Origin: CADEER01 sp965216585
GTDB taxonomy: Bacteria > Desulfobacterota > Binatia > HRBIN30 > CADEER01
NCBI GenBank assembly: GCA_965216585.1
Contig: CBDCGC010000003.1
Location: 1,054,001-1,118,000 of the forward strand
Length of the DNA stretch: 64,000 nt
Reading direction: 5' to 3'
Below are positions 34,278 to 43,662 of this stretch, piece after piece (position 1 is the stretch's first letter; each line of letters begins with the position of its first letter). The notes below the pieces were generated by a model. That model ran no database searches. It saw nothing but the letters and a program-made list of their open reading frames with translations, and had not been told where the DNA came from. A program made the position numbers and the translations under genes.

Positions 34278-35678
34278 TCACGAGCCGTAGCGCGTGCGTC
34301 CGCCCTCGCGGTTGCGGTTGAGCTTCTCGTGCAGGTGCAGGCCTTCGAAGATCAGCTCCGAAGCGGCGGCGATGAAGCCGGGGCTCTCGATCGGCCCGAG
34401 CTCGTGGATGGCACTGCGCAGGCCGGGAATCTGCCGGACTCCGTCGAGGTAGTCCTCCGAGCGCACGGCATCGCCGACCTCGGCGCCCCAACCGGCCTCG
34501 AAATGCTTGACGATCGGATCGAGATCTTGGACCGCGAAGCGCGCATCGAAAACGGCGCGGACGGCACGGTCGACCAGGCGGCCGATCACCTCGGCGCTGC
34601 TCGCCTCTTCGACGGCGTATTCGATCTCGATCTTGCCCGAAGTCGAGGCGTGCACCGAGTGGAGATCCGACAAGCGCGGCACGATCTCGTTCTCCCGATT
34701 GCGCACCGAGCGTTTCTCCGCATTGGCGAGCACGCTCTCGTAGTTGTTGATGGTGGCGCGCACGCTGACGCCGGAGGCCTGGTTGATCTCGGCCGAGGCG
34801 CGCGCTTCAAACGTCAACTGGGCGAGAATCTCTTTGAGGAAATCAGCAACGTGCACCGGTCGATCGAAGCGATCGAGACCGGGCACTTCCTGCTCCATGA
34901 TGGCGATCTCGTCCTCGAGCCGCTGCGGGTAGTGGGTGCGGATCTGAACGTCAAAGCGGTCTTTGAGCGGCGTGATGATGCGGCCGCGCGACGTGTAGTC
35001 TTCCGGATTGGCGCTGGCGACGAGGACGAAGTCGAGCGGTAGGCGAACCTTGTACCCCTTGATCTGAACGTCTTTCTCTTCCATCAGGTTGAAGAGCCCG
35101 ACTTGAACTTTTTCGGTGAGATCGGGCAACTCGTTGATGGCGAAGATGCCGCGGTTGGTGCGCGGGATGAGACCGAAGTGGATGGTGTCTTCGTCCTCCA
35201 GATAGCGACCTTCGGCGACCTTTATGGGGTCGACCTCGCCGACCAGATCGGCCATCGACACGTCGGGTGTCGCCAGCTTCTCACCGTAGCGCGCATCGCG
35301 ATCGATCCATTCGACCTCGACGTCTTCACCGCCGTCGAGCCGATCGCGGCACGCCTTGCAGACCGGCGCTTCCGGGTTGTCGTGCAGCGGACAACCGCGC
35401 ACGGCGGGAACCTCTTCATCGAGCAGCGAAATCAAGCCGCGCAGAATGCGCGACTTGGCCTGACCGCGCTCGCCGAGCAACACGATGTGATGTCCCGAAA
35501 GAATCGCGTTTTCGAGATCTGGAATCACAGTGTCGTCGAAACCGACGATGCCCGGCAGAATTCGCTCACCGCGCTCGAGCATGGCGAGCAGGTTGGCGCG
35601 CATCTCCTGTCGCACCGAGCGAATCTGGTAGCCACTTTCGCGCAACTCGCGCAGCGTTTGCGGCCTCTTCATAACCAT
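34278..35678 (-). CDS. AAA ATPase of the MoxR/magnesium chelatase subunit I type
   Basis: A 466-residue AAA+ ATPase. Walker A is LLGERGQAKSRILRGL near residue 68, and Walker B/sensor features are GIFAINELPDL and LVASANPEDYTSRGRI, as in ChlI/MoxR proteins. An unusual Cys-containing insert (RGCPLHDNPEAPVCKACRDR) follows Walker A and could bind zinc. It is longer than a typical MoxR (about 330). It precedes the VWA gene and probably acts with it as a chaperone-like complex. A consensus TATAAT promoter lies upstream. Confidence 0.85.
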   Translation of the reverse strand: MVMKRPQTLRELRESGYQIRSVRQEMRANLLAMLERGERILPGIVGFDDTVIPDLENAILSGHHIVLLGERGQAKSRILRGLISLLDEEVPAVRGCPLHDNPEAPVCKACRDRLDGGEDVEVEWIDRDARYGEKLATPDVSMADLVGEVDPIKVAEGRYLEDEDTIHFGLIPRTNRGIFAINELPDLTEKVQVGLFNLMEEKDVQIKGYKVRLPLDFVLVASANPEDYTSRGRIITPLKDRFDVQIRTHYPQRLEDEIAIMEQEVPGLDRFDRPVHVADFLKEILAQLTFEARASAEINQASGVSVRATINNYESVLANAEKRSVRNRENEIVPRLSDLHSVHASTSGKIEIEYAVEEASSAEVIGRLVDRAVRAVFDARFAVQDLDPIVKHFEAGWGAEVGDAVRSEDYLDGVRQIPGLRSAIHELGPIESPGFIAAASELIFEGLHLHEKLNRNREGGRTRYGS

Positions 35679-35701
35679 CCGATCTCCACCACCTGCGGCC
35701 G

Positions 35702-35731
35702 ATTATAGGGCCACTTGGAGCGGATCCACAA
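35702..35731 (-). promoter_or_regulatory. Sigma-70 type promoter of the AAA-VWA operon
   Basis: On minus, TTGTGG (35731-35726) and a perfect TATAAT (35707-35702) are separated by 18 nt. The -10 lies 24 nt before the ATPase start, giving a very short leader. Confidence 0.55.
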
Positions 35732-35742
35732 ACGCGAGGAGG

Positions 35743-36249
35743 CTACGCCGGCGGTCTCAACCCGTCGAGTGCGCCGGTGATCGGCGGATGCAGTCGGTCG
35801 TAGACTGCTTCGAGATGCTCGGGCATGACACGAGTCTCACCGATGAGCGGCATGAAATTGGTGTCCCCCACCCAGCGCGGCACGATGTGCCAGTGCAGAT
35901 GGTCGGCAATGCCGGCGCCGCCCGCCTTGCCGAGATTCATGCCGAGGTTCATCCCCTCCGGTGCCAGCTCATCGCGCAACACGCCCATCACCGCGCGTAG
36001 CACATCGCACAATCCGGCATACTCCACCTGCGAGAGCGCACCGAGATCCGAGGTGTGGCGGCGCGGCGACACCATGACGTGCGCGTTGGCGTAGGGAAAC
36101 TTGTTGAGCATGACGCTGGCATGCTCATCGGCGCCGAGCACCAACGTCGCGCGCGCATCGGCTGCATCCGGTTTTTCGCAGAAGATGCAGCCGGGCTCTT
36201 TCGGTCCACCGATGTGGACCATTCGCCACGGCGCCCACAGGACCTTCAC
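35743..36249 (-). CDS. HIT family nucleotide hydrolase/phosphorylase
   Basis: A 168-residue HIT protein. The active-site motif is DHLHWHIVPRW (His-x-His-x-His). A zinc-type CIFC pair and NKFPYANAHVMVSPRRH are typical of Ap4A-phosphorylase-like HIT enzymes. The GTG at 36249 starts VKVLWAPWRMVHIG and lies 14 nt after the IHF gene stop; the longer upstream frame runs through the IHF gene in another frame and is spurious. It likely cleaves dinucleoside polyphosphates. Confidence 0.85.
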   Translation of the reverse strand: MKVLWAPWRMVHIGGPKEPGCIFCEKPDAADARATLVLGADEHASVMLNKFPYANAHVMVSPRRHTSDLGALSQVEYAGLCDVLRAVMGVLRDELAPEGMNLGMNLGKAGGAGIADHLHWHIVPRWVGDTNFMPLIGETRVMPEHLEAVYDRLHPPITGALDGLRPPA

Positions 36250-36262
36250 GCCGCGCCGCCGT

Positions 36263-36595
36263 TCAGGAAGGGTCGGCCGGCACGAGATCGACGCGTTCGC
36301 GAAGCTCCTTGCCCACCTTGAAGAACGGTACCCGCTTGGCCTGCACGTCGACGCGGCGACCGGTGCGCGGGTTGCGACCGGTGCGCGCCTGCCGGTGGCG
36401 CACGACGAAGGAGCCGAAACCGCGAATCTCGATGCGGTCACCCTCGCGTAGCGCATCGGCCAGGCCCTCGAAGACCTCTTTGACCATGACCTCGGCGTCG
36501 CGCCGCGAAAAGCGCGGGTACTTCTGCACGAGCTCGTCGATCAAGTCGCGCTTGGTGACGGAGCCTGCCTCTTCAACTTCCGCTGCCGTCGGCAT
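36263..36595 (-). CDS. ihfB: Integration host factor/HU subunit
   Basis: A 110-residue DNA-bending protein with TKRDLIDELVQKYP and the DNA-binding arm GFGSFVVRHRQARTGRNP. The dimer core is normal. The first 12 residues are an extension relative to IhfB. ATG 36595 overlaps the last 23 nt of rpsA; no better start lies closer to the core because the Val near it is GTC. rpsA-ihfB is the usual order. The subunit could be beta-like; alpha versus beta is a family judgement. Confidence 0.88.
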   Translation of the reverse strand: MPTAAEVEEAGSVTKRDLIDELVQKYPRFSRRDAEVMVKEVFEGLADALREGDRIEIRGFGSFVVRHRQARTGRNPRTGRRVDVQAKRVPFFKVGKELRERVDLVPADPS

Positions 36596-38402
36596 CGGAG
36601 CCCCCCGTTTTCACGTCCGGAGCGGTCGACATCGAGCCGGATTCGGTATCGCCAGCCGCCGATCCCGCATCAGCCTGCTCGGTTGCCGCCGCGCCACCCT
36701 CGCGGTCGAGGCGAAGATCGGACTTGAGAATGTCCTCGAAGGAGAATCGCCCACCCTCGCGCTCCTTCTCGAGATACGACTCGATCTCTTCGCGCTCTTC
36801 GGACTTCCGCAGCGCCTTGATGCTGAGCGCGATCTTGCGGTCCTTGGTGTCGATCGAGGTCACTTCGGCTTCGACCTCCTGGCCGACCTGAAAGTCGTCC
36901 TGCGGCCGATCGACACGCTCGGTGCTGAGCTGCGAGACGTGGATCAGTCCCTCGATGCCTTCGGCGATCTCGATGAAGACACCAAAGTCGGTCACGCTGG
37001 TGACCTTGCCGTTGACCCGCTGTCCCACCGGGTATCGGATCTCGATACCGCTCCACGGATCGTCGGCGAGCTGTTTGATGCCGAGCGAGACGCGCTCGTT
37101 GTCGACGTCGATGCCGAGGACGACCGCTTCGACCTCGTCCCCCTTCTGAAAGATCTCCGAGGGATGACGCACCTTCTTGGTCCAGTGCAGGTCGGAAATA
37201 TGGACCAGGCCGTCGATCCCGTCATCGATGCCGACGAAGACGCCGAAGTCGGTGATGTTCTTCACCGTACCCTTGATCTGACAGCCGATCGGATGGTTGA
37301 CCCGTACCAGCTCCCACGGGTTCGGCTCGGCCTGCTTGAGCCCGAGAGAAATACGGCGGTTGGAGGTGTCGACGTCGAGCACGACGACACCGACCTCGGT
37401 GCCGACCTCGACCACTTTGGAGGGATGCGTCACTCGCTTGGTCCACGACATTTCCGATACGTGCACCAGACCTTCGATACCGGGTTCGAGCTCGACGAAA
37501 GCGCCGTAGTCGGCGAGGCTCACCACTTTGCCCGAGATGCGCGAACCCACCGGATAGCGCTCGGCGACGCTGGCCCACGGATCCGGCATGATCTGCTTCA
37601 TGCCGAGCGACACGCGCCCGCGCTCCGAGTCGTACTTCAGGACGACGACGCGACAGCGGTCGCCGACGTTGACGACGTCGGACGGCTTGTTGACTCGCCC
37701 CCACGACATATCGGTCACGTGCAAGAGGCCGTCGATGCCACCGAGATCGACGAAGGCACCGTAGTCGGTGATGTTCTTGACCACGCCCTCGAGGATGACG
37801 CCTTCTTCGAGAACCTTCAGCGTTTCCTTCTTGAGCTGGGCGCGCTCCTTTTCCATTACTTGGCGGCGGGAAACGACGACGTTGCCGCGGGCGCGGTTGA
37901 ACTTGAGCACGGCAAACTCACCGCGCTGACTGATGAAGCGGTCGAGGTTGCGAGCGGGGCGGATGTCGGCGTGCGAACCAGGCAGGAACGCCGGCACGCC
38001 GACGTCGACTTTCAAACCGCCCTTGACCTTGCCGACGATCACACCTTCGACGATGCCCTCGTTCTGGTAGGCCTTCTCGATCTCACTCCACACCTTTGCC
38101 TGTTCGGCCTTGGTGCGCGACAGAATGATACCGCCGGTCTCGCCGTCGTCCGACTCGAAGTAGACGTCGACTTCGTCGCCGACTTCGACGGTGGGCGTTC
38201 CACCGCGTTCGGTGAACTCCTGGATGGGGATCTGCCCCTCGGACTTGTATCCGATATCGACTGTGACCTGATCGCGCGTCACGAAGACGACGCGACCCGA
38301 CACGACTTCACCTGGCTTGACGGTTCGCAGACTCTCTTCAAAAAGTCGGCGAAACTCGTCGTCGCCGCCATCGTGCGCGGCCACTTTGGGCTCCTGATTC
38401 AT
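36573..38402 (-). CDS. rpsA: 30S ribosomal protein S1
   Basis: A 609-residue S1 with six S1 RNA-binding repeats, for example VVSGRVVFVTRDQVTVDIGY, ILEGVVKNITDYGAFVDLG, RISGKVVSLADYGAFVEL and IKGTVKNITDFGVFVGI. It binds mRNA during initiation. ATG 38402 follows AGGGGGT and begins MNQEPKVAAHDGGDDEFRRL; the upstream 29 residues in frame are not family-like. The cmk stop is 109 nt upstream; a TTGCAA/TATGGG pair there could be a weak promoter. Confidence 0.95.
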   Translation of the reverse strand: MNQEPKVAAHDGGDDEFRRLFEESLRTVKPGEVVSGRVVFVTRDQVTVDIGYKSEGQIPIQEFTERGGTPTVEVGDEVDVYFESDDGETGGIILSRTKAEQAKVWSEIEKAYQNEGIVEGVIVGKVKGGLKVDVGVPAFLPGSHADIRPARNLDRFISQRGEFAVLKFNRARGNVVVSRRQVMEKERAQLKKETLKVLEEGVILEGVVKNITDYGAFVDLGGIDGLLHVTDMSWGRVNKPSDVVNVGDRCRVVVLKYDSERGRVSLGMKQIMPDPWASVAERYPVGSRISGKVVSLADYGAFVELEPGIEGLVHVSEMSWTKRVTHPSKVVEVGTEVGVVVLDVDTSNRRISLGLKQAEPNPWELVRVNHPIGCQIKGTVKNITDFGVFVGIDDGIDGLVHISDLHWTKKVRHPSEIFQKGDEVEAVVLGIDVDNERVSLGIKQLADDPWSGIEIRYPVGQRVNGKVTSVTDFGVFIEIAEGIEGLIHVSQLSTERVDRPQDDFQVGQEVEAEVTSIDTKDRKIALSIKALRKSEEREEIESYLEKEREGGRFSFEDILKSDLRLDREGGAAATEQADAGSAAGDTESGSMSTAPDVKTGGSDADGSGS

Positions 38403-38511
38403 TTGAGAGGTACCCCCTGAAAGGACGAGATCCGAGACCCATATCGCCGTAGGGTCTGAGTTGCAAGTAGTCCACCAAGCAGACCGCAATGGTCGCTTCG
38501 CTCGCCGTGCT

Positions 38512-39186
38512 TCATGCGTCTTCGCGTCGTTTCACAAAATCGAGAATTCGCGCCACCACGGCGTCGATTCCGTCTTCGGTCGTGTCGACGATCAAAGCAT
38601 CTGCTGCAGGTCGCAGCGGCGAATGTGCCCGATTGCTGTCCCGCTCATCGCGTTCGGCAATCTCCGCCTCGACCGCCGCCAGCTCGACCGGCTCGCCGCG
38701 CGCCGCGAGATCGGCGCCGCGCCGGCGGGCGCGCTCGCGCACCGACGCGCGCAGGAAGATCTTGTGGGCGGCATCGGGAAACACGACGGTACCGATGTCC
38801 CGCCCCTCCATGACGGTGGCGGCGCGCTCGCCCATGGCGCGCTGCAGCGCCACCAGGCGTTCGCGCACGACCGGCACGGCCGACACCTTCGACGCGTGCT
38901 GGCCGGCTTCGGCGCTGCGTATGGCGTGCGAAACGTCGCGGCCGTTGGCCAGCGTGTGCACCCCGTCCTCGCGCTCTTCGAAGCACAGCTCGAGCTCGTC
39001 GCAGATCTTCTCGAGGGCAGTCGCATCGCCCAGGTCGACGCCGGCGTCGGCGGCGACGAGGCCGACCACCCGGTACATCGCACCGGTGTCGACGTACTGG
39101 TACCCCATGCTCTGTGCCAGACGGCGAGCGACGGTGCTCTTGCCGGCGCCGGCCGGTCCGTCGATGGCGATCACCGCCGGCTTCAT
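38512..39186 (-). CDS. cmk: Cytidylate kinase (bacterial type)
   Basis: A 224-residue (d)CMP kinase that converts CMP to CDP. P-loop IDGPAGAGKSTVARRL; MGYQYVDTGAMYR, VMEGRDIGTVVFPDA and the RRGADLA/ERDERDSNRA nucleotide-lid motifs are all present. ATG 39186 overlaps the aroA stop as ATGA. A second CMP kinase of the archaeal type lies at 49767. Confidence 0.95.
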   Translation of the reverse strand: MKPAVIAIDGPAGAGKSTVARRLAQSMGYQYVDTGAMYRVVGLVAADAGVDLGDATALEKICDELELCFEEREDGVHTLANGRDVSHAIRSAEAGQHASKVSAVPVVRERLVALQRAMGERAATVMEGRDIGTVVFPDAAHKIFLRASVRERARRRGADLAARGEPVELAAVEAEIAERDERDSNRAHSPLRPAADALIVDTTEDGIDAVVARILDFVKRREDA

Positions 39187-40463
39187 CGCCGCAGCTCCGC
39201 CAGTTGCTCGAAGTAGCGGGGAAAGGTCTTGGCGACACAACCCGGATCGGCGATGCGAATCCCCTTGGCGACCAGACCGGCGAGGGCAAAGCTCATGGCG
39301 ATGCGATGATCGTCGTAGGTCTGCACCAACCCCGGGCGCGGCGGCGCCGGGTGAATCGTCAGGCCGTCGCGGCGCTCGTCGACGCCCACACCGAGCCGCT
39401 CGAGCTCGCTGGCGACCGCCTGCAGGCGGTCGCTCTCCTGCCAACGCAGATGCTCGACGTTGCGAATCGCAACGTCGGAGTCGGCGAACGCAGCCAACAC
39501 GGCGAGAGTGGGCGCCGTGTCCGAGATCGCGTTCATGTCGACGTCGACACCGCGCAACGGCGGCCGGCCGCGCACCTCGATGTACTCGGGACGGCGCTCG
39601 ACTTCTGCACCCATCTCTTCGAGGACGTCGGCGAAACGAACGTCGCCCTGCAGCGAGCTCGGACCGAGACCGTCGACCCGCACGCGCCCACCGGTGAGTG
39701 CCGCGGCCGCCCAAAAGTAGTGCGCCGCCGAGGCATCGGGTTCGATCGCATACACTCGACCACGATAGCGCTGCCCGGCCTCGATGCGAAAGCGACGCGG
39801 TTCGCTGGGCGTCGCTTCGACGCCGAAGGAGCGCATCACGGCAAGCGTCATCTCGACGTAGGGCTGGGCAATCTGGCGGCCTTCGATTTCGATCTCGACG
39901 TCACCCTCGGCGTAGCTGGCGACCTGCAACAGCGCCGAGAGAAACTGACTGCTGCGCGAAGCGTCGATGCGACAGCGGCCGCCGGCCAGCCCGGCCGCGC
40001 GCACGGCAACCGGCGGCGTGGCGTCACCTTCACAGTGCAGATCGGCACCGAGGTGGGAGAGCGCGTCGACCAAGGCGCCGATCGGCCGCTGGCGCATGCG
40101 CGAGCTGCCGTCGATGCGGTAGGTGCCGCGACCGAGGCAGAGCGCGGCGACGAGAAAGCGCATCGCCGTGCCGGCGTTGCCGACGAAGAGCTCTGCCTCG
40201 CCGGCCGGCCAGTCGCCCCCACAGCCGTGCACGCACAGCGTGTCGGCTCGGTCGCCGTGGCGCACGTCGACGCCGAGCGCCCGCAGGGCGTCCGCCATGT
40301 AGCCGGTATCGTCGCTGGTGAGGGCGCCGCGCAGCGTCGATTCACCGGTCGCCAGCGCGGCGAGGAGGAGGGCTCGATTGGTGATCGACTTCGAACCCGG
40401 TACGCGGACCGACGCGTCGGGTGCGGCGGCCAGCGGCTCGATGGCCAGCTCGCCGACGCTCAC
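39183..40463 (-). CDS. aroA: 3-phosphoshikimate 1-carboxyvinyltransferase (EPSP synthase)
   Basis: A 426-residue EPSP synthase, the sixth step of the shikimate pathway. PGSKSITNRALLLAALA (start), the first domain repeat GNAGTAMRFLV and DDHRIAMSFALAGL near the C-terminus are diagnostic. Its ATG 40463 overlaps the tyrA stop. The order tyrA-aroA-cmk is common. Pairs of neighbours overlap by 4 nt, so translation is coupled. Confidence 0.96.
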   Translation of the reverse strand: MSVGELAIEPLAAAPDASVRVPGSKSITNRALLLAALATGESTLRGALTSDDTGYMADALRALGVDVRHGDRADTLCVHGCGGDWPAGEAELFVGNAGTAMRFLVAALCLGRGTYRIDGSSRMRQRPIGALVDALSHLGADLHCEGDATPPVAVRAAGLAGGRCRIDASRSSQFLSALLQVASYAEGDVEIEIEGRQIAQPYVEMTLAVMRSFGVEATPSEPRRFRIEAGQRYRGRVYAIEPDASAAHYFWAAAALTGGRVRVDGLGPSSLQGDVRFADVLEEMGAEVERRPEYIEVRGRPPLRGVDVDMNAISDTAPTLAVLAAFADSDVAIRNVEHLRWQESDRLQAVASELERLGVGVDERRDGLTIHPAPPRPGLVQTYDDHRIAMSFALAGLVAKGIRIADPGCVAKTFPRYFEQLAELRR

Positions 40464-41335
40464 GAGTCATCCTCGCCGGCCAACTTGCGGCGCACCGCAC
40501 TGCCGCCGTCGAGCCAGGCATCGAGCGCCGCCGCGTCGCCCGCTTCGACGAGGGCGCGCAGCTCGTCGAGCCGCGCCGCGTACTCGTCGAGCACCGCCAG
40601 CAGCGCCGCGTCGTTGGCGAGAAAGATGTCGCGCCACATCGCCGTGCTGCCGCCGGCCAGGCGCGTCCAATCGCGCAGCGACGGACCGGCAAAGGACAGC
40701 GTATCGCCACCCGCTTCATCGATGGCGCGCGCCAGGGCATAGGACAGCGCGTGGCCGAGGTGACTCGTCCAGGCGAGAGCGCGATCGTGCGCCGCGCTGT
40801 CCATCACACGCACCCGCGCGCCAACACCGCGCCACATGGCGACGACGGCGTCGCGCGCCTGCTCCGACGTCGACGCACTCGGCGTCACGACGCACAACGC
40901 ATCGCGAAAGAGGTCGGCACGCGCCGCCGCGGCACCGGTCTGCTCGCTGCCGGCGATCGGGTGGGCACCGACGAACGAACAGTGCGGCGGCAACACCGCC
41001 TCGACCTCGGCCACCACCGAGCCCTTGACGCTGCCGGCATCGGTGAGGATCGTCCCCGGTTGCAGGTGCGGTGCCAACGAGTCGACGATCGCGCCGGTGC
41101 TGCGCACCGGCACGGCGAGCACGACGAGATCGACGGGGCCGATCTCGGCGACCTCGGTGGTGCTGCGGTCGATGCAGCCGCGCTCGAGCGCGACATCGAG
41201 ATTGGCCTGGCCGCGGCCGACACCGACGATCTCGCCGATCAGTCCGGCCTGGCGCGCCGCGAGGGCGAGAGAACCGCCAATCAAGCCGACACCGACGACG
41301 GCAGCTCGTTCAATGAGCAACGCCACGTCCGTCAC
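40460..41335 (-). CDS. tyrA: Prephenate dehydrogenase
   Basis: A 291-residue enzyme of tyrosine synthesis. The NAD-binding motif is VVGVGLIGGSLALAARQAG, with TDAGSVKG and FVGAHPIAGSEQTG as TyrA motifs and LGHALSYALA in the C-terminal domain. Length is normal. It overlaps aroA by 4 nt and the aminotransferase gene by 26 nt. Confidence 0.95.
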   Translation of the reverse strand: MTDVALLIERAAVVGVGLIGGSLALAARQAGLIGEIVGVGRGQANLDVALERGCIDRSTTEVAEIGPVDLVVLAVPVRSTGAIVDSLAPHLQPGTILTDAGSVKGSVVAEVEAVLPPHCSFVGAHPIAGSEQTGAAAARADLFRDALCVVTPSASTSEQARDAVVAMWRGVGARVRVMDSAAHDRALAWTSHLGHALSYALARAIDEAGGDTLSFAGPSLRDWTRLAGGSTAMWRDIFLANDAALLAVLDEYAARLDELRALVEAGDAAALDAWLDGGSAVRRKLAGEDDS

Positions 41336-42425
41336 GCTCCCGCATCACGTCCGCCAGAGCCCCCAGAAAACGCCGGTTCTCTTCCTCGCGCCCGACCGTC
41401 ACGCGAACGTGCTCGGGCAGACCGTAGCCACCGACCGGCCGCACGATGACGCCGCGGCGCAACAGCTCTTCATGGATCTCGTTCGCCGCGCCGACGCGCA
41501 GGAGGAGAAAGTTGGCGTGGCTCGGCACGAACGACAGCCCGAGCTCGCAGGCACCGGCCGCGAGCTGGCGCAGGCCATCGCGATTCATCTGCCGTGTCCT
41601 CTCCAGGTGATCTTCATCGTCGAGCGCCGCCAGCGCCGCCCGCTGGGCGACGGCATTCACATTGAAGGGTGCGCGCAGGCGGTTCAACACGTCGAGCACC
41701 TCCGGCGCCGCCACCGCATAGCCGATGCGCAGTCCGGCGAGGGCGTGGATCTTGGAGAACGTGCGCAGCACCAACAGCGGTCGGCTGCCGTCGAGGTAGT
41801 CGAGGGTGCGCGGATAGTCGTCGTCGTCGACGTACTCGGCGTAGGCTTCGTCGACGACGACGAGAACGTCGTCGGGAACGGCTGCGAGAAAGCGCTCCCA
41901 CTCCGGGCGGCGGTAGAGCGTGCCGGTCGGATTGTTGGGATTGGCGAGGAAGACGGCACGCGTCTGCGGCGTCAGCGCCGCTGCCATCGCCGCCAGGTCG
42001 TGGCCGTAGTCGCGCGCCGGCACGACGACGCTGGTCGCGCCTTGGGCTTGCACCGCCATCGCATAGATGACGAAGGCGTGTTCGGCGACGACGGCTTCAT
42101 CGCCCTGGTGAACGAAAGCGCGGACCGCCAGCTCGATGAGCTCGTTCGATCCGTTGCCGAAGAGCAACATCTCCTCGCCGACGCCAAGGCGCTGCGCCAG
42201 CGCCCGGCGCAGGTAGTACACCGAGCCGTCGGGGTAGCGGTGGACGCCGGCCGCGGCATCGGCAATGGCGCGCAGCGCCAGCGGCGACGGACCGAGCGCG
42301 TTTTCGTTGGACGCCAACTTGACCGAGCCGCTGATACCGTACTCGCGTTCGACCTCTTCGATCGGTTTCCCCGGTGGGTAGGGTTGCAGCGCGCGAATCC
42401 AAGGTTTGGTGCGCGGTACCTTCAC
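41310..42425 (-). CDS. hisC: Histidinol-phosphate/aromatic aminotransferase
   Basis: A 371-residue fold type I PLP aminotransferase. KLASNENALGPSP, HRYPDGSVYYLRRAL and the PLP-Lys motif LRTFSKIHALAGLRIGY identify the HisC family; NPNNPTG also fits. In this position between pheA and tyrA the enzyme most likely transaminates aromatic oxo acids, and may also serve histidine synthesis. Its ATG 42425 overlaps the pheA stop by 4 nt. Substrate range cannot be read from sequence. Confidence 0.93.
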   Translation of the reverse strand: MKVPRTKPWIRALQPYPPGKPIEEVEREYGISGSVKLASNENALGPSPLALRAIADAAAGVHRYPDGSVYYLRRALAQRLGVGEEMLLFGNGSNELIELAVRAFVHQGDEAVVAEHAFVIYAMAVQAQGATSVVVPARDYGHDLAAMAAALTPQTRAVFLANPNNPTGTLYRRPEWERFLAAVPDDVLVVVDEAYAEYVDDDDYPRTLDYLDGSRPLLVLRTFSKIHALAGLRIGYAVAAPEVLDVLNRLRAPFNVNAVAQRAALAALDDEDHLERTRQMNRDGLRQLAAGACELGLSFVPSHANFLLLRVGAANEIHEELLRRGVIVRPVGGYGLPEHVRVTVGREEENRRFLGALADVMRERDGRGVAH

Positions 42426-43525
42426 GAACGCCTCCCCGACTTGGGCCAGCGCCAGGCCGGATAGGAACCGAGGACCTTGACGAAGAGGGCTCGCTCCTCC
42501 AAGCCGGCAAGCGCTCGCTGCATACCGCGCTCGGCGATGTGCCCGCTCAGGTCGAGAAAGAAGACATACTCCCAGGCGCGGCCGCGCAACGGCCGCGATT
42601 CGATCGTCGAGAGGTTGATGCGCTCCTTGGCGAAGCCCTCGAGGACTTTGAATAAGGCGCCGGCCTCATGCGGCACGGCAAAGAGCACCGACGTCTTGTC
42701 GTCACCCGTGCGCGGGCTCTGGCCGTCGCCGCTGACGACGAGGAAGCGCGTGACGTTGTTGGGCAAGTCCTGGATGTTCTCGGCGACGATCGACAAGCCG
42801 TATTCCTCGGCCGCCTGCCGGCCGGCGATCGCCGCAGTCGTCGGCGCCCGCGCCGCCAGGCGTGCGGCCGCAGCGTTGCTCACCACTTCTTCGACGGCGA
42901 TTTCCGGGTACGATCGCGCCAGCCAGTCGCGGCACTGGGCCAGTGATTGCGCGTGCGAAACGACGCGGCGCGGCCGCCGATGCCGGCCCTTGGCCATGAG
43001 CAGGCAGTGGTCGACGCGCAACAGCACCTCCGCCTTGATGGTCAGCGACGAGGCGATGAAGCGATCGAGCGTCTGCGCAACCACACCTTCGGTCGAGTTC
43101 TCCACCGGCACGATGCCGTAGTCGGTACGCCCGCGCTCGACCTCTTCGAAGATGGCATCGATCGAACCGGCGGCGGCGAGCTCGGCACCCGAGCCGAACT
43201 GAAGTGCCGCGGCTTGCTGCGAGTAGGTACCCGCCGGCCCGAGAAAGGAAACGCGCAGCGGTTTCTCGAGCGACAGGCAACTCGAGATCACCTCGCGGAA
43301 GATCGCCTGCAAATGATGGTCGGAAAGCGGTCCCTCGTTGGCATCGGCAACCTTCTGGAAGACCCGCTTCTCGCGCTCCGGCGCGTAGACGACGCGGCCG
43401 CTGCTGGCCTTGCGCTCGCCAATCTCCATCGCCAGGCGGGCTCGGCGATTGAGCAGCGCCGTCACTTGGCGGTCGATCTTGTCGATGCGCTGGCGCAGCG
43501 AGTCTATGGAGGCCTTTTTCGGCAA
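42422..43525 (-). CDS. pheA: Bifunctional chorismate mutase/prephenate dehydratase (P-protein)
   Basis: About 367 residues: an N-terminal chorismate mutase (RQRIDKIDRQVTALLNRRAR), the prephenate dehydratase domain (SFLGPAGTYSQQAAALQFG; NSTEGVV; TTAAIAG) and an ACT regulatory domain (PHEAGALFKVLEGFA, ESRPLRG). The start is uncertain; TTG 43525 (MPKKASIDSL) matches the usual P-protein length, whereas the upstream frame to 43723 is Arg-rich and not family-like. The enzyme converts chorismate to phenylpyruvate, with feedback by Phe through ACT. It is upstream of the aminotransferase. Confidence 0.9.
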   Translation of the reverse strand: MPKKASIDSLRQRIDKIDRQVTALLNRRARLAMEIGERKASSGRVVYAPEREKRVFQKVADANEGPLSDHHLQAIFREVISSCLSLEKPLRVSFLGPAGTYSQQAAALQFGSGAELAAAGSIDAIFEEVERGRTDYGIVPVENSTEGVVAQTLDRFIASSLTIKAEVLLRVDHCLLMAKGRHRRPRRVVSHAQSLAQCRDWLARSYPEIAVEEVVSNAAAARLAARAPTTAAIAGRQAAEEYGLSIVAENIQDLPNNVTRFLVVSGDGQSPRTGDDKTSVLFAVPHEAGALFKVLEGFAKERINLSTIESRPLRGRAWEYVFFLDLSGHIAERGMQRALAGLEERALFVKVLGSYPAWRWPKSGRRS

Positions 43526-43662
43526 GGGAAAATCCGTCCGAACGCTGCGGCTAGCGCATGCCCGCGGCGAATGCAACGTCGAGCCTCCGGCGCGCGCTGC
43601 CAGGGCGCGACCGCGCCGGCAGAGAATCCGCATGCCGGACGTGGCCAGGCGCAACGTCGTCT

